NCBI GenBank assembly: GCA_021204085.1
Contig: JAJPZY010000106.1
Coordinates: forward strand, 1 to 49,231
DNA from: Clostridiales bacterium
GTDB taxonomy: Bacteria > Bacillota > Clostridia > Lachnospirales > Lachnospiraceae
DNA length: 49,231 nucleotides
Reading direction: 5' to 3'
Shown: positions 1-8,160 of the stretch, in pieces
Position numbering within the stretch: position 1 is the first letter of the stretch
Layout of the letters: every line of letters starts with the position of its first letter
Program-made: the position numbers and the translations under genes
The notes under the pieces: model-generated
Told to the model about the DNA's origin: nothing
The model's input: only the letters and a program-made list of their open reading frames with translations
Databases searched by the model: none

Positions 1-52
1 GAAATCACGCACTTTAACAATTTACAAAAGCAAGGTCTTTCCTATGATATAA

Positions 53-130
53 AAAATGCCGGGATACCTGTTTTATACAGCTGTACAGGGGCGCTGCCCC
101 GACTGCATAAAACAGGTATCCCGGCATTTT
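53..130 (-). terminator. Long hairpin terminator of the leftward cupin gene
   Basis: The arms 53-76 and 107-130 are perfectly complementary over 24 bases. A smaller GGGGC/GCCCC hairpin sits in the loop. Read leftward, the stem is followed by a run of T, as expected for intrinsic termination of the cupin transcript. The stem is much longer than a usual terminator. Confidence 0.85.
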
Positions 131-169
131 GTGTATCCGTTTGAATGAAATCGAATAAACAGATGTATT

Positions 170-526
170 TTACTTTGCCGGAGGCAGAAGAATTACAAGC
201 ATCTGAGCTGTTGTCGGTCCGATATTCTTTACACACTTGCCGTAGTTGGAAGCGATATGAACACTGTCGCCTGCGTTCAGAACTGTCTCAACGCCATCTT
301 CACCTTTGAAAAGCATGGTGCCTTCGATGATATAGTAGATGGATTCTGAAGGGTTTTTACCCATCTCTGTGCCGCCGCCGCTCGGAAGGAAGTGGGAAAG
401 TCCGTTGATCAGCTGGCCGCCGTCGACATCTGCGGGATCATGAAGTCTGCATAATTTGCACTCTGAATGTCCCGGAGCAGTGTAAGTATAGTACTCGTCT
501 TTTTTGGTAATTTTATAGCCTGCCAT
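170..526 (-). CDS. Small single-domain cupin protein
   Basis: This 118-residue protein has a cupin-type beta-barrel pattern: a GGGTEMGKNPSESIYYIIEG block, then a glycine turn and a GDSVHIASN block near the second cupin motif. The usual metal-binding histidine pattern is only partly kept, so catalysis or ligand binding cannot be decided. The start was placed at 526 because an AGGTGG ribosome site lies 8 bases upstream (535-540); longer readings have no such site. The gene is divergent from the dehydrogenase-hydrolase-lyase operon and shares its regulatory gap, which includes the motif also found near hxlR. A role as sensor or accessory enzyme for the catabolic cluster is inference. It ends at a very strong hairpin. 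Confidence 0.8.
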   Translation of the reverse strand: MAGYKITKKDEYYTYTAPGHSECKLCRLHDPADVDGGQLINGLSHFLPSGGGTEMGKNPSESIYYIIEGTMLFKGEDGVETVLNAGDSVHIASNYGKCVKNIGPTTAQMLVILLPPAK

Positions 527-563
527 AAAAAAAACCACCTTTCTTAATTTTTTTTCAATGAAC

Positions 564-592
564 AGTATACACCCTGTAAAAAAAGAAATCAA
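564..592 (-). promoter_or_regulatory. Sigma-A-type promoter of the cupin gene
   Basis: On the minus strand a TTGATT -35 box (587-592) is followed after exactly 17 bases by a TATACT -10 box (564-569). The start codon lies about 30 bases further on. Confidence 0.75.
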
Positions 593-658
593 TTATTTTG
601 ACCGAAAAACACTTTTTTTCAATGCTTTTCTTGTAAGATTTGACCCGGAAGGCAAGGG

Positions 659-684
659 GGTTACCATGAGGTTACTTAATAACA
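659..684 (+). promoter_or_regulatory. Putative operator shared with hxlR
   Basis: The site reads GGTTACCAT, five bases, then TACTTAATAAC. The same two blocks with the same spacing occur on the minus strand at 6421-6446, upstream of hxlR. Here the site ends 13 bases before the -35 box of the catabolic promoter, a position typical of an activator. It also contains a direct repeat of GGTTAC 11 bases apart. Confidence 0.65.
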
Positions 685-696
685 TTTTTGTATGTA

Positions 697-725
697 TTGC
701 ATAAAAAACCATGATGTTTTATACT
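697..725 (+). promoter_or_regulatory. Promoter of the catabolic operon
   Basis: A TTGCAT -35 (697-702) and a TATACT -10 (720-725) are separated by 17 bases. The predicted transcript has a leader of roughly 115 bases before the dehydrogenase start. The rest of the 320-base gap between the cupin and the dehydrogenase is AT-rich and shows no other clear element. Confidence 0.75.
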
Positions 726-848
726 GAGAATGATGAATTTAAACAAAGGCGTTTTCATGCGTTTTTTCGTCGATTTTTCTTATGATTTCAGTCGCTGCCC
801 GGCGATGATGAAATAAATATTTCTATATTTACAAGGAGGATTTTGACA

Positions 849-1652
849 ATGGGAAAGTTAGTTAATCTGGAGAAGTCTTATGTTGATAATATGTTCTCCA
901 TCGAAGGCAAAGTTGCTCTGGTTACTGGTGCTACAGGCGCTCTCGGCAAGACAATTGCAAAAGCTTACGGGTATGCAGGCGCGAAAGTTATGCTGACCGG
1001 CCGTAATGCGAAGAAGCTTGAGGCTCTGGTTGACGAGTTCAAGTCCGAGGACATCGATTGCGCATATGCAGTCGCTGATCCCGCTCAGGTTGATCAGGTT
1101 GAGGCTCTGATCAAGACTACCGTTGATACATATGGCGAGATCAATATTCTGGCGATTGCTCACGGATACAACAAGCCGCAGAATATTCTGGATCAGTCTG
1201 TAGAGGATTGGCAGTACATCATGGATGCTGACTGCAAATCCGTATATATCGTTCTGAAGTATGTGGCTCATCAGATGGTGGCTCAGGGCAAGGGCGGCGC
1301 GATCGTTGTTGTTACTTCCCAGCGTTCCAAGCGCGGTATGGCTGGCTATACCGGATACTGCACATCCAAGGGCGGCGCGGATCTGATGATTTCCTCTATG
1401 GCCTGCGATCTTACCGCGAAGTATGGCATTCGTGTAAACTCCATTCTTCCGACTGTATTCCGCAGCGAGCTGACTGAGTGGATGTTTGATCCGGAATCTG
1501 AAGTTTATAAGAACTTCTTGAAGAGACAGCCGATCGGACGTCTCGGCGAGCCGGATGATTTCGTTGGAATGGCTATTTACCTTGCTTCTGACGCGTCCAA
1601 GTTTATGACCGGCGGCAACTATGACTGCTCCGGCGGATATTTGGTCTGCTAA
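849..1652 (+). CDS. Short-chain dehydrogenase/reductase, candidate phloroglucinol reductase
   Basis: This 267-residue classical SDR has the Rossmann glycine motif TGATGALG at 26-33 and catalytic Ser157, Tyr170 and Lys174 (YCTSK). The usual NNAG structural motif is replaced by an IAHG-type sequence. The start is ATG 849, eight bases after AAGGAGGA; an in-frame TTG at 843 is too close to that site. It is first in an operon with a cyclase-family hydrolase and a BKACE enzyme. By analogy with anaerobic phloroglucinol degradation, its job would be NADPH-dependent reduction of phloroglucinol to dihydrophloroglucinol. SDR membership is certain from motifs; the substrate is inferred from context only, and another cyclic polyketone or alcohol is possible. 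Codon use is strongly biased, suggesting high expression. Confidence 0.9.
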   Translation: MGKLVNLEKSYVDNMFSIEGKVALVTGATGALGKTIAKAYGYAGAKVMLTGRNAKKLEALVDEFKSEDIDCAYAVADPAQVDQVEALIKTTVDTYGEINILAIAHGYNKPQNILDQSVEDWQYIMDADCKSVYIVLKYVAHQMVAQGKGGAIVVVTSQRSKRGMAGYTGYCTSKGGADLMISSMACDLTAKYGIRVNSILPTVFRSELTEWMFDPESEVYKNFLKRQPIGRLGEPDDFVGMAIYLASDASKFMTGGNYDCSGGYLVC

Positions 1653-1749
1653 TCATAATCATTTTTGTTTACAGCACCGGATGCCCATCCCCGGCGTCCG
1701 GTGTGTGAAATAATATCAACAATTCATTTATTACAGGAGGTAATGAACA

Positions 1750-2760
1750 ATGGGAAAGAAAATCTGGGTAGACCTTACTCATCCTTTCAGCGCTGAGATT
1801 CCGCGTTGGCCTTATTTTGACAAACCGGTGATCGACAGCAAGCATTCCATGGCAAAGGGCGGCGTTTTGACTCAGTACATCGGCTGCACCATGCATACAG
1901 GTACACATTGTGATGCTCCGCGTCACGTAATGGAGCGCGAGTTTGACGGCAGAAGAGCTCGTTATACACATGAGATGCCGGTTGACGCTTACACAGGCGA
2001 TGCAGTATGTCTGGATCTTCACTTTGTAAAGCGTTGGGAGCTGATCACAGCAGAGCATCTTGACAAGGCTTGCCGCAACATGGGCATTGACCCGGATTCT
2101 GATTATTTAAAGGATAAGGTGCTTTGCCTCTGCACAGGTATGCATCTGAAGTTTGATGATTCCAAAGAGTATTATCATTATTCCTGCGGTACAGGCCGTT
2201 CCGCTGGTATCTGGTTTGTAAAGCACGGCGTAAAGTGCGTTGCTATGGATATGCAGGCTCTGGATCATCCGCTTCACACCGCGATGGGCAACAACGGTAT
2301 GACCAGAATGAACCTTCTCGGCGCATCCGGCAGACCGATTATCGAGGAGTTCATCGAGGAGTTCGGTGAGGAAGCTTATGCTCCGTTCGAGAAAGAGTAT
2401 TATGTGAAGTATTACGGTGAGGAAGCTTATGAGGAGTTCTACGGACCGCTTGAGGCGATCGGCAACTGGGGTACCTGGGAGCCTTGCCACAAGACCATGC
2501 TTGGTCACGGCATCGTAGGCGTTGAGAACCTGGGCGGCGACCTTGAGAAGGTTTGCGGCAAAGAGTTCGAGTTCTTCTGCTTCCCGCTTCGCTGGTACAT
2601 GGGTGATGGTTCCATGGCTCGCTGCGTAGCACGTATCGATGAGGACGACATCAATGATGTTCCGGAGAGAACATATCTGTACTGCGGCACAGGCGCTCAG
2701 GACAGAGAGCATTTCGGTTTCGATGACTATGAGAAGTTTGCAGCGGATCCGGCTATTTAA
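1750..2760 (+). CDS. Cyclase-family (PF04199) metal hydrolase, candidate dihydrophloroglucinol cyclohydrolase
   Basis: This 336-residue protein carries HTGTHCDAPRH at 49-59, the HxGTHxDxPxH metal-binding signature of the cyclase/kynurenine formamidase/isatin hydrolase family. It is longer than a typical formamidase (about 210-270 residues), with extra acidic and aromatic sequence after residue 200. The start follows AGGAGG closely. It lies 97 bases after the SDR and 27 before the BKACE gene, so one transcript is likely. Family members hydrolyse C-N or C-C bonds of cyclic or acyl substrates. Ring opening of dihydrophloroglucinol to 3-hydroxy-5-oxohexanoate would fit the neighbouring enzymes, but this is inference. 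Confidence 0.88.
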   Translation: MGKKIWVDLTHPFSAEIPRWPYFDKPVIDSKHSMAKGGVLTQYIGCTMHTGTHCDAPRHVMEREFDGRRARYTHEMPVDAYTGDAVCLDLHFVKRWELITAEHLDKACRNMGIDPDSDYLKDKVLCLCTGMHLKFDDSKEYYHYSCGTGRSAGIWFVKHGVKCVAMDMQALDHPLHTAMGNNGMTRMNLLGASGRPIIEEFIEEFGEEAYAPFEKEYYVKYYGEEAYEEFYGPLEAIGNWGTWEPCHKTMLGHGIVGVENLGGDLEKVCGKEFEFFCFPLRWYMGDGSMARCVARIDEDDINDVPERTYLYCGTGAQDREHFGFDDYEKFAADPAI

Positions 2761-2787
2761 TAATCAGAGAAAGTAAGGAGAACCCAA

Positions 2788-3642
2788 ATGGCGAAGAAGA
2801 CAATTATCACGGTTGCCACCACTGGTGCATGGCCGAAGAAAGAGAACAACCCGAATGTACCGATGACTCCGTCAGAGATCGCGGATGACATCTATGACTG
2901 CTGGAAAGCGGGCGCTGCGATTGCTCATATTCATATGAGAGACGACGAAGGCAATGGCGTTATGGATCCGGCAAAGTTTGCTGAGACAGTGAAGCTTCTG
3001 AATGAGAGATATCCGGAGTGCGATATTGTAATCAACATGACCACATCCGGTGATATCCATGCAGATGACGACATCCGTGTACAGCACGTGAAGGATCTGA
3101 AGCCGGAGATGGCTTCCTATGACTGCGGTTCCATGAACTGGTTAAACAGCGGACTGTTCATCAACTCTCCGAAGTTCCTGACAGATTGCGGACTCCTTTT
3201 CCAGGAGACCAACACCAAGCCTGAGATTGAGGCTTTTGATCCCGGTATGATCGGCAATGCTGCTTATTATATCAAGAAAGGGGTTTTAAAGACTCCGGTA
3301 CATTTCCAGTTCTGCATGGGCTGTGCGAATGGTATCGCCGGCACGATGAAGAACCTGATCTTCATGAAGGAGACAGCAGAAGAACTGGTTGGCAAAGGCA
3401 ATTTCACATGGTCCTGCTTCGGCGTTGGCCACAGTGCAATGGAGATGCTTTATGGTGCAGTAGCACTTGGCGGACATATCCGTGTTGGTATGGAAGACAA
3501 TGTTATGTATGCGAAGGGGCAGCTTGCTGACAGCAACCGTCAGTTCGTAGAGAGAGCAGTTCGTGTCATCAAAGAGTATGGCAATGAAGTTGCTACTCCG
3601 GCTGAGGCTCGTGAGATGCTTGGTCTTGCACCGAAGAACTAA
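2788..3642 (+). CDS. BKACE/DUF849 beta-keto acid cleavage enzyme, candidate triacetate acetoacetate-lyase
   Basis: This 284-residue TIM-barrel protein has the metal-ligand HIHMRD segment at 47-52, an ETNTKPE block and a GGHIRVGMEDN block near the C-terminus, all typical of the BKACE (3-keto-5-aminohexanoate cleavage) family. Family enzymes exchange acetyl-CoA with a beta-keto acid to give acetoacetate and a new CoA ester. With triacetate (3,5-dioxohexanoate) the products would be acetoacetate and acetoacetyl-CoA. The latter suits the Ptb-like enzyme downstream and the former suits the AtoE-type carrier at 19342. The ribosome site AAGGAG precedes ATG 2788. A perfect hairpin follows the stop. 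Family assignment is firm; substrate is inferred. Confidence 0.9.
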   Translation: MAKKTIITVATTGAWPKKENNPNVPMTPSEIADDIYDCWKAGAAIAHIHMRDDEGNGVMDPAKFAETVKLLNERYPECDIVINMTTSGDIHADDDIRVQHVKDLKPEMASYDCGSMNWLNSGLFINSPKFLTDCGLLFQETNTKPEIEAFDPGMIGNAAYYIKKGVLKTPVHFQFCMGCANGIAGTMKNLIFMKETAEELVGKGNFTWSCFGVGHSAMEMLYGAVALGGHIRVGMEDNVMYAKGQLADSNRQFVERAVRVIKEYGNEVATPAEAREMLGLAPKN

Positions 3643-3664
3643 ACAAATTCATCGACAGTATCTT

Positions 3665-3694
3665 ATGCCGGATACCCTTTGCGGTATCCGGCAT
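3665..3694 (+). terminator. Hairpin after the BKACE gene
   Basis: A perfect 12-base stem (ATGCCGGATACC with its complement) closes a 6-base loop and is followed by a T-rich stretch. It probably terminates or attenuates the first three genes before the small zinc-ribbon gene. Confidence 0.7.
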
Positions 3695-3807
3695 CTGTTT
3701 GTTGCACAGGGGTGCGTAAGGAGTTTGACAGCTATGCTGTCCGCACACCATGCGAGGCGAATATGAGGTAAAAATTGCCTCATACTCGATTTACAAGGAG
3801 GTTTCTT

Positions 3808-3996
3808 ATGACGTGGGGAGCGTTGTACATGTATTATTACTGCCCGAAATGCGGACTGAAGTTTGAATACGCTCTGGATGTGATGCCGGAGTTCGGCGAC
3901 AAGTTTGGCTATTGTCCGGAGTGTCAGGTTGCCGGTGTATATGAAAAAGAAGGCGCGCGTCAGTTGGACGATAATGATTACTTTGAGGTGGAGTAG
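3808..3996 (+). CDS. Small two-CxxC zinc-ribbon protein
   Basis: This 62-residue protein has two knuckles, YCPKCG near residue 10 and YCPEC near residue 36, and an acidic tail. The start ATG 3808 has AAGGAGG eight bases upstream; a second possible start is the methionine beginning MYYYCPKC at 3829. I do not recognise a specific family. It could bind zinc, or iron in a rubredoxin-like way, although rubredoxin spacing and surrounding residues are not seen. It lies between the BKACE gene and the GntR regulator, downstream of a hairpin, and has its own good ribosome site, so it is likely a real part of the catabolic locus. Function unknown. Confidence 0.7.
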   Translation: MTWGALYMYYYCPKCGLKFEYALDVMPEFGDKFGYCPECQVAGVYEKEGARQLDDNDYFEVE

Positions 3997-4005
3997 AATT
4001 CTCTG

Positions 4006-4070
4006 TTGCAAATCAAAAAATCCTGTAGCATAATAATCATAGATTATGTTTTTGACATTATGCAAAATGT
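4006..4070 (+). promoter_or_regulatory. gntR promoter with overlapping palindromes
   Basis: TTGCAA (4006-4011) and CATAAT (4029-4034) are spaced by 17 bases. Two short inverted repeats overlap and follow the -10 box: CATAAT/ATTATG (4029-4048) and ACATT/AATGT (4056-4070). Their position suits autoregulation by the GntR protein encoded just downstream. Confidence 0.5.
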
Positions 4071-4104
4071 GATATTTTTAAAATCTCAAAAGGCAGGATA
4101 AGAG

Positions 4105-4785
4105 ATGGAAGTGATCAGAAGATTATCGTTGGTAGATCAGGTTTATGAGAAGCTGCGTGAGCGGATTATTACGCTTGAGATTCCGTTTGGCAGTAAGCTG
4201 AATGTCAGCAAACTGCAGGAAGAATATGGTGTGAGTTCTACACCGGTGCGCGAGGCGCTGAATCGTCTGCTGAATGACGGGCTGATTGAGTTTGAGAATA
4301 ATGTCGGGGCGAGGGTGATTGATTTCACTCCGGATGATGTCCGTCAGATACAGGAGCTGTCTTACGCTTATGAGATTGTTGCTGCACGCAACGCGCTTCG
4401 CAGCGGGAACATTCAGGCGATGGCGGATGAGATTGAGCAATATATCGAGGAGTATCGCCATTCGACGAATGTTGTAGACAGCTGCAGGTGTATCAAGGAT
4501 ATTCTGGATGTCTTTTATAAGAATGCGGACAATGACCGGCTTCTTGCCGGAGTGTCGTCCATAAACGGTCTGGACAGCATCCTGCATTCCCTTTTTGCTA
4601 TTCCGCGTGAGCAGGGCGGAAGCGGCGGACAGTATCATTCCGGTATTGTATATTTTGAGCGGATTCACGAGGCGGTGCTGGCCGGCGATTTTACAAGAGT
4701 CTGCGATGCTTTGGAGGAGCACCAGCTCTGGTCCAGAGAGTATATTCTGAAGAATATGGAGATGGTCAAGAATAAGGGAGCCTGA
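4105..4785 (+). CDS. GntR-family transcriptional regulator, FCD-type
   Basis: This 226-residue regulator has an N-terminal winged helix (residues 8-75, with the characteristic SSTPVREALNRLLNDGL recognition region) and an all-helical C-terminal effector domain of the FCD/FadR sort. Such proteins usually bind carboxylic acids or aromatic metabolites and repress local catabolic genes. It sits between the zinc-ribbon gene and the Ptb-like gene. Candidate operators occur in its own promoter (4029-4070) and before the Ptb gene (ATTGTG-n7-CACAAT at 4830-4848). Its regulon within the locus is inferred from position; the ligand is not predictable from sequence. Confidence 0.88.
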   Translation: MEVIRRLSLVDQVYEKLRERIITLEIPFGSKLNVSKLQEEYGVSSTPVREALNRLLNDGLIEFENNVGARVIDFTPDDVRQIQELSYAYEIVAARNALRSGNIQAMADEIEQYIEEYRHSTNVVDSCRCIKDILDVFYKNADNDRLLAGVSSINGLDSILHSLFAIPREQGGSGGQYHSGIVYFERIHEAVLAGDFTRVCDALEEHQLWSREYILKNMEMVKNKGA

Positions 4786-4829
4786 CGGCTGACGTTGGTT
4801 TTGCGAAAAACCGGCGGGTGATGAATACG

Positions 4830-4848
4830 ATTGTGATAAAACCACAAT
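4830..4848. promoter_or_regulatory. Inverted repeat ahead of the Ptb-like gene
   Basis: ATTGTG and CACAAT are separated by seven bases, about 35 bases before the Ptb-like start codon. The size and symmetry suit a GntR dimer. A weak hairpin GGTTTT/AAAACC at 4797-4812 lies just after the gntR stop. Confidence 0.4.
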
Positions 4849-4882
4849 AGATTATTTTTTCAGGGTGAAGGAGGAGATTCCA

Positions 4883-5794
4883 ATGGTATTGACAAATTTT
4901 GATGTTCTGGTGGAGAAAGTAAAGAGTTTCCCGGAGCCGAAGAGGGTAATTGTTGCAGCGGCGGGCGATGCTCATACGCTTGAGGCGATCAAAGAAGCGG
5001 TAGATGAAGGTATCGTTGTTCCGGTTCTGGTTGGTGAGAAGGCAAAAATCACGGAGATCGCGGCTGAGATCGGCCTTGCGGTTGCGGAAGAGGATATCTA
5101 TGATGTTGCGGATGTAAACGAAGCGGCGCAGAAGGCGGTTGCACTGGTTCATGAAGGTAAGGGCGACTTCATTATGAAGGGCAAGATGGAGACTGCTCAG
5201 ATCTTAAAGCCGGTTGTAAATAAGGAGACCGGACTCGGAACCGGGCGTGTGATGTCCCACTTTGTGCTGGATGAGATTCCGAACTACCACAAGCTGATCG
5301 TTACTACAGACGGCGGTATGATGACATATCCGACGCTGGAGCAGAAGAAGGATATTATTGTCAACACGGTTGAGACACTGAAGGCTCTCGGATATGAGAA
5401 TCCGAAGGTTGCCTGCGTGGCGGCTGTAGAAAAAGTGAATCCGAAGATGCCGGAGACCGTTGAGGCGGATGCGCTGAAGCAGATGAATTTAAACGGAGAG
5501 ATTAAGGACTGCATCGTAGAGGGACCGATTTCACTGGATATCGCGCTCAGCAAAGAGATTGCTGACATCAAGGGATTTGACAGCCCGGTAGCCGGCGACG
5601 CAGATGTTATTCTGGTTCCGAATATTCAGGTGGGGAATATCCTCGGAAAGTCCATCACAGTAATTGCGGGCGGCAATATGGCCGGATTTATCGTTGGCGC
5701 ACAGGTGCCGATTGTTATGACTTCCAGAGGTTCTTCCGCAAAGGAGAAGTATCTTTCTCTGGTGCTGGCTGCAGCTGCGACAGCGGGGAAATAA
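4883..5794 (+). CDS. Phosphate acetyl/butyryltransferase-family enzyme (Ptb-like)
   Basis: This 303-residue protein has the PTA/PTB family pattern: an N-terminal AAAGDAHTLEAI segment, GKGDFIMKGKMETAQ, GRVMSHFVLDEIP, and a C-terminal block ending in SRGSSAKEKYLSL. It would convert an acyl-CoA and phosphate to acyl phosphate and CoA. Length fits phosphate butyryltransferase (about 300). ATG 4883 follows AAGGAGGA by seven bases. No butyrate kinase gene lies beside it, unlike common ptb-buk pairs, so the kinase must be elsewhere or another acyl phosphate is made. In context it could draw energy from the CoA ester produced by the BKACE enzyme. A convergent terminator follows. Confidence 0.85.
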   Translation: MVLTNFDVLVEKVKSFPEPKRVIVAAAGDAHTLEAIKEAVDEGIVVPVLVGEKAKITEIAAEIGLAVAEEDIYDVADVNEAAQKAVALVHEGKGDFIMKGKMETAQILKPVVNKETGLGTGRVMSHFVLDEIPNYHKLIVTTDGGMMTYPTLEQKKDIIVNTVETLKALGYENPKVACVAAVEKVNPKMPETVEADALKQMNLNGEIKDCIVEGPISLDIALSKEIADIKGFDSPVAGDADVILVPNIQVGNILGKSITVIAGGNMAGFIVGAQVPIVMTSRGSSAKEKYLSLVLAAAATAGK

Positions 5795-5891
5795 AGAACA
5801 GAGAATACAGTATTTCATGGATCGCATGATTGTGAATAACTGTATCAGAGTGATGCGTATTGTCATAGAGATGATAAACAGAAATAGGAAA

Positions 5892-5920
5892 AGCGGTGTG
5901 TCTGTATCGGACACGCCGCT
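5892..5920. terminator. Bidirectional terminator between ptb-like and hxlR
   Basis: AGCGGTGTGTC (5892-5902) pairs with GGACACGCCGCT (5909-5920) around a short loop, with A-rich sequence before and T-rich sequence after. It lies in the gap between convergent genes. Confidence 0.75.
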
Positions 5921-5936
5921 TTCTGTGAGTCAGCAG

Positions 5937-6347
5937 TCAGCTGATTTTGTTTTGCATATATTCATCCATGATATCCTGTAACTGCTCGTGATATTTTTTC
6001 TCTGTGTGAACCTTAAAAGCATCCGGGTCGATGGGCAGGTTCAGGTCGTTTAACCGCCGGATACTCCATACATAGAGGATATCCAGTGCGGGAATCAGGT
6101 CTTCGCCCAGAGGAGTCAGGATGTACTCGACTTTTAAGGGAATGGTATTGTACTGGATGCGCTCCACCAGTCCGTCTCTGGTCAGTTCTTTCAGCTGTTG
6201 ACTGAGCACTTTTTCGCTGACCTTTAACGTCTTTTTTGTCTCATTAAAACGAATCTTTCCATAGTGATGAATATGATGTAATAACGTCATTTTCCATTTG
6301 CCGGAAATGCAGTTTGTTACGAAATGATAAGGATTTACTGCTTCCAC
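5937..6347 (-). CDS. HxlR-family winged-helix regulator
   Basis: This 136-residue protein matches the HxlR layout: CISGKWKMTLLHHI at the start, KTLKVSEKVLSQQLKELTRDGLV as recognition helix region, and a beta wing ending in KVEYILTPLGEDL. A cysteine near residue 13 is at the position often redox-active or ligand-sensing in this family. The start is a GTG, nine bases after an AAGGAGG site. HxlR proteins are often activators of aldehyde or aromatic catabolism. Upstream lie a 10-base inverted repeat (6384-6411) and a motif (6421-6446) also found at the catabolic operon promoter (659-684). It therefore probably controls itself, the SDR operon and possibly the cupin. Confidence 0.88.
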   Translation of the reverse strand: MEAVNPYHFVTNCISGKWKMTLLHHIHHYGKIRFNETKKTLKVSEKVLSQQLKELTRDGLVERIQYNTIPLKVEYILTPLGEDLIPALDILYVWSIRRLNDLNLPIDPDAFKVHTEKKYHEQLQDIMDEYMQNKIS

Positions 6348-6383
6348 TTAAAGATGACACCTCCTTAATTTTCAATGAAAAAT

Positions 6384-6411
6384 GTAAGTAACTGACAAAA
6401 TAGTTTCTTAC
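6384..6411. promoter_or_regulatory. Inverted repeat in the hxlR promoter region
   Basis: GTAAGTAACT and AGTTTCTTAC are separated by eight bases and match in 9 of 10 positions as an inverted repeat. A TTGTCA -35-like box on the minus strand overlaps the centre, but no good -10 box was found, so the hxlR promoter may depend on an activator. Confidence 0.5.
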
Positions 6412-6420
6412 TGTGCGTAA

Positions 6421-6446
6421 GGTTATTAAGTATCGAAATGGTAACC
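6421..6446 (-). promoter_or_regulatory. Second copy of the shared operator
   Basis: Read on the minus strand it has GGTTACCAT, five bases, then TACTTAATAACC, matching 659-684 in both conserved blocks and spacing. In this copy the outer ends GGTTA and TAACC are symmetrical. The remaining gap up to spoIVA (6447-6669) holds no recognised gene; a CATAGAAA sequence near 6586 is a weak candidate for a sporulation -10 box. Confidence 0.65.
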
Positions 6447-6669
6447 AACCAAACATATTGTATCAGGTCAGATACTGTTTGGCAATCATTATTTTCTTTT
6501 AAACAATAAAAATTTCTAATTACAAAAAATGGAAAAGAACCGTTTTTTTTCTGATCACCGGCAGTTCTAAGTGCGTTTATTCTCTCATAGAAATGTAGAA
6601 AAGAGTACAGCCGGCATTTTTATGCGGCGGACTTTTTTATCAAAATAAATCAGGGAGGATGCGTTATAT

Positions 6670-8142
6670 ATGCCGGATACCAGTGTTTATCAGAATATAG
6701 CCGCGAGAACCGGAGGGGAGATCTATGTGGGGGTGGTCGGCCCGGTACGAACCGGAAAATCAACATTTATCAAACGTTTCATGGATCTGATGGTTCTTTC
6801 GCGGATGGAAGAGGGGGAAGAAAAGAAACGGACGGTGGATGAGCTTCCTCAGTCGGCGCAGGGAAGGACGATTATGACGACTGAGCCGAAGTTTATTCCG
6901 AAAGACGCGGTGGAGGTGATGCTGGAGGAAAACCTTCCGGTTCGCGTCCGCTTGATTGATTGTGTCGGTTTTCTGATTGACGGCGTAAACGGACATATGG
7001 AAGACGGAAAAGAACGGATGGTTAAAACGCCCTGGTATGAGTATGAGATTCCGTTTGCAAAGGCTGCCATGGTAGGAACCCAGAAAGTCATTCGAGATCA
7101 TTCAACGATAGGAGTAGTGGTGACCACGGATGGAAGTTTTACGGATATTCCGAGGGAAAGCTATCTGCCGGCGGAGGAGCGGACAATCGCAGAACTGAAA
7201 GCGATCGGCAAGCCGTTTGTTATTCTTTTAAATACACCGAAGCCCTATAGCGAACAGACTGCTGATCTGGTGAACAGACTTCGGGAAAAATATCAGGCTT
7301 CCGTTCTTCCAGTAAACTGTGAACAGATGAAAATTGAAGATATTCAGAAGATACTCCGACAGGTGATTTATGAGTTTCCGGTGGATAAAATGGAGTTCTG
7401 GCTGCCCGGATGGGTGGAGATGCTTGCACCGGAGCATCCGGTAAAAAGAGCGGCCATCGAGGAGACCGTGAGGCTTTTGAAAGTTGCTGATCGGATGAAG
7501 GATATTGTTGATCTGGAGTGGAAATCGGAACACGAGGAAATTGCGGAAGTAAAGGCAGAACAGATTGATCTGTCTATGGGGAGTGCGCGGTTTCGCATGA
7601 GGGTGGGGGAATATTTATATTATGAGAATCTGAGTGAGCTGACCGGCGTGCCGATTCGTGATGAATATGAGATGATTTCGATTTTTCGGGATATGGCAAA
7701 ACAGAAACAGAAGTATGAGCAGGTAGAGGCGGCTCTGGACAGTGTACACAGTACAGGATACGGAGTAGTATCTCCTTCCATGAGTGAAATCTCCGTCGAG
7801 GAACCTGTTTTGATGAAACACGGAAATAAATATGGCGTTAAAGTCAGGGCGAGTTCGCCCTCCATTCATATGATACGGGCAACTATTGAGACGGAGATCG
7901 CGCCGATCATCGGCAGCGAAGAACAGGCGCAGGATCTTATTGATTATATTAAAGAAAATCAGGGCGACGCGGATGGCCTGTGGAAGACGAAGATTTTCGG
8001 GAAATCGGTCGGAGAGCTGGTGGAGGATGGCATTCGCCGCAAGATTACGATGATGGATGAGGAGAGCCAGATGAAACTGCAGGACACGATGCAGAAGATT
8101 GTCAATGACAGCAATGGCGGGCTGGTGTGCATCATCATCTAG
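6670..8142 (+). CDS. spoIVA: Stage IV sporulation protein A (spore coat morphogenetic ATPase)
   Basis: The 490-residue product is close to the usual SpoIVA length. It has the Walker A-like GPVRTGKST at 24-32, the RLIDCVGFLIDGVNGH block, and the conserved C-terminus ending in hydrophobic residues. SpoIVA hydrolyses ATP to polymerise on the outer forespore membrane and forms the base of the spore coat. GGGAGGA lies upstream of ATG 6670. It appears monocistronic, with a 320-base gap to hxlR in front and a repeat element behind. A mother-cell sigma-E promoter is expected, but I could not identify a convincing one. Confidence 0.97.
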   Translation: MPDTSVYQNIAARTGGEIYVGVVGPVRTGKSTFIKRFMDLMVLSRMEEGEEKKRTVDELPQSAQGRTIMTTEPKFIPKDAVEVMLEENLPVRVRLIDCVGFLIDGVNGHMEDGKERMVKTPWYEYEIPFAKAAMVGTQKVIRDHSTIGVVVTTDGSFTDIPRESYLPAEERTIAELKAIGKPFVILLNTPKPYSEQTADLVNRLREKYQASVLPVNCEQMKIEDIQKILRQVIYEFPVDKMEFWLPGWVEMLAPEHPVKRAAIEETVRLLKVADRMKDIVDLEWKSEHEEIAEVKAEQIDLSMGSARFRMRVGEYLYYENLSELTGVPIRDEYEMISIFRDMAKQKQKYEQVEAALDSVHSTGYGVVSPSMSEISVEEPVLMKHGNKYGVKVRASSPSIHMIRATIETEIAPIIGSEEQAQDLIDYIKENQGDADGLWKTKIFGKSVGELVEDGIRRKITMMDEESQMKLQDTMQKIVNDSNGGLVCIII

Positions 8143-8160
8143 TGTTTTAAGTTGGCGGAA

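Noticed and set aside
6565-6593. Sigma-E promoter of spoIVA
   Set aside because: A CATAGAAA -10-like sequence is present, but no acceptable -35 lies at the right distance.
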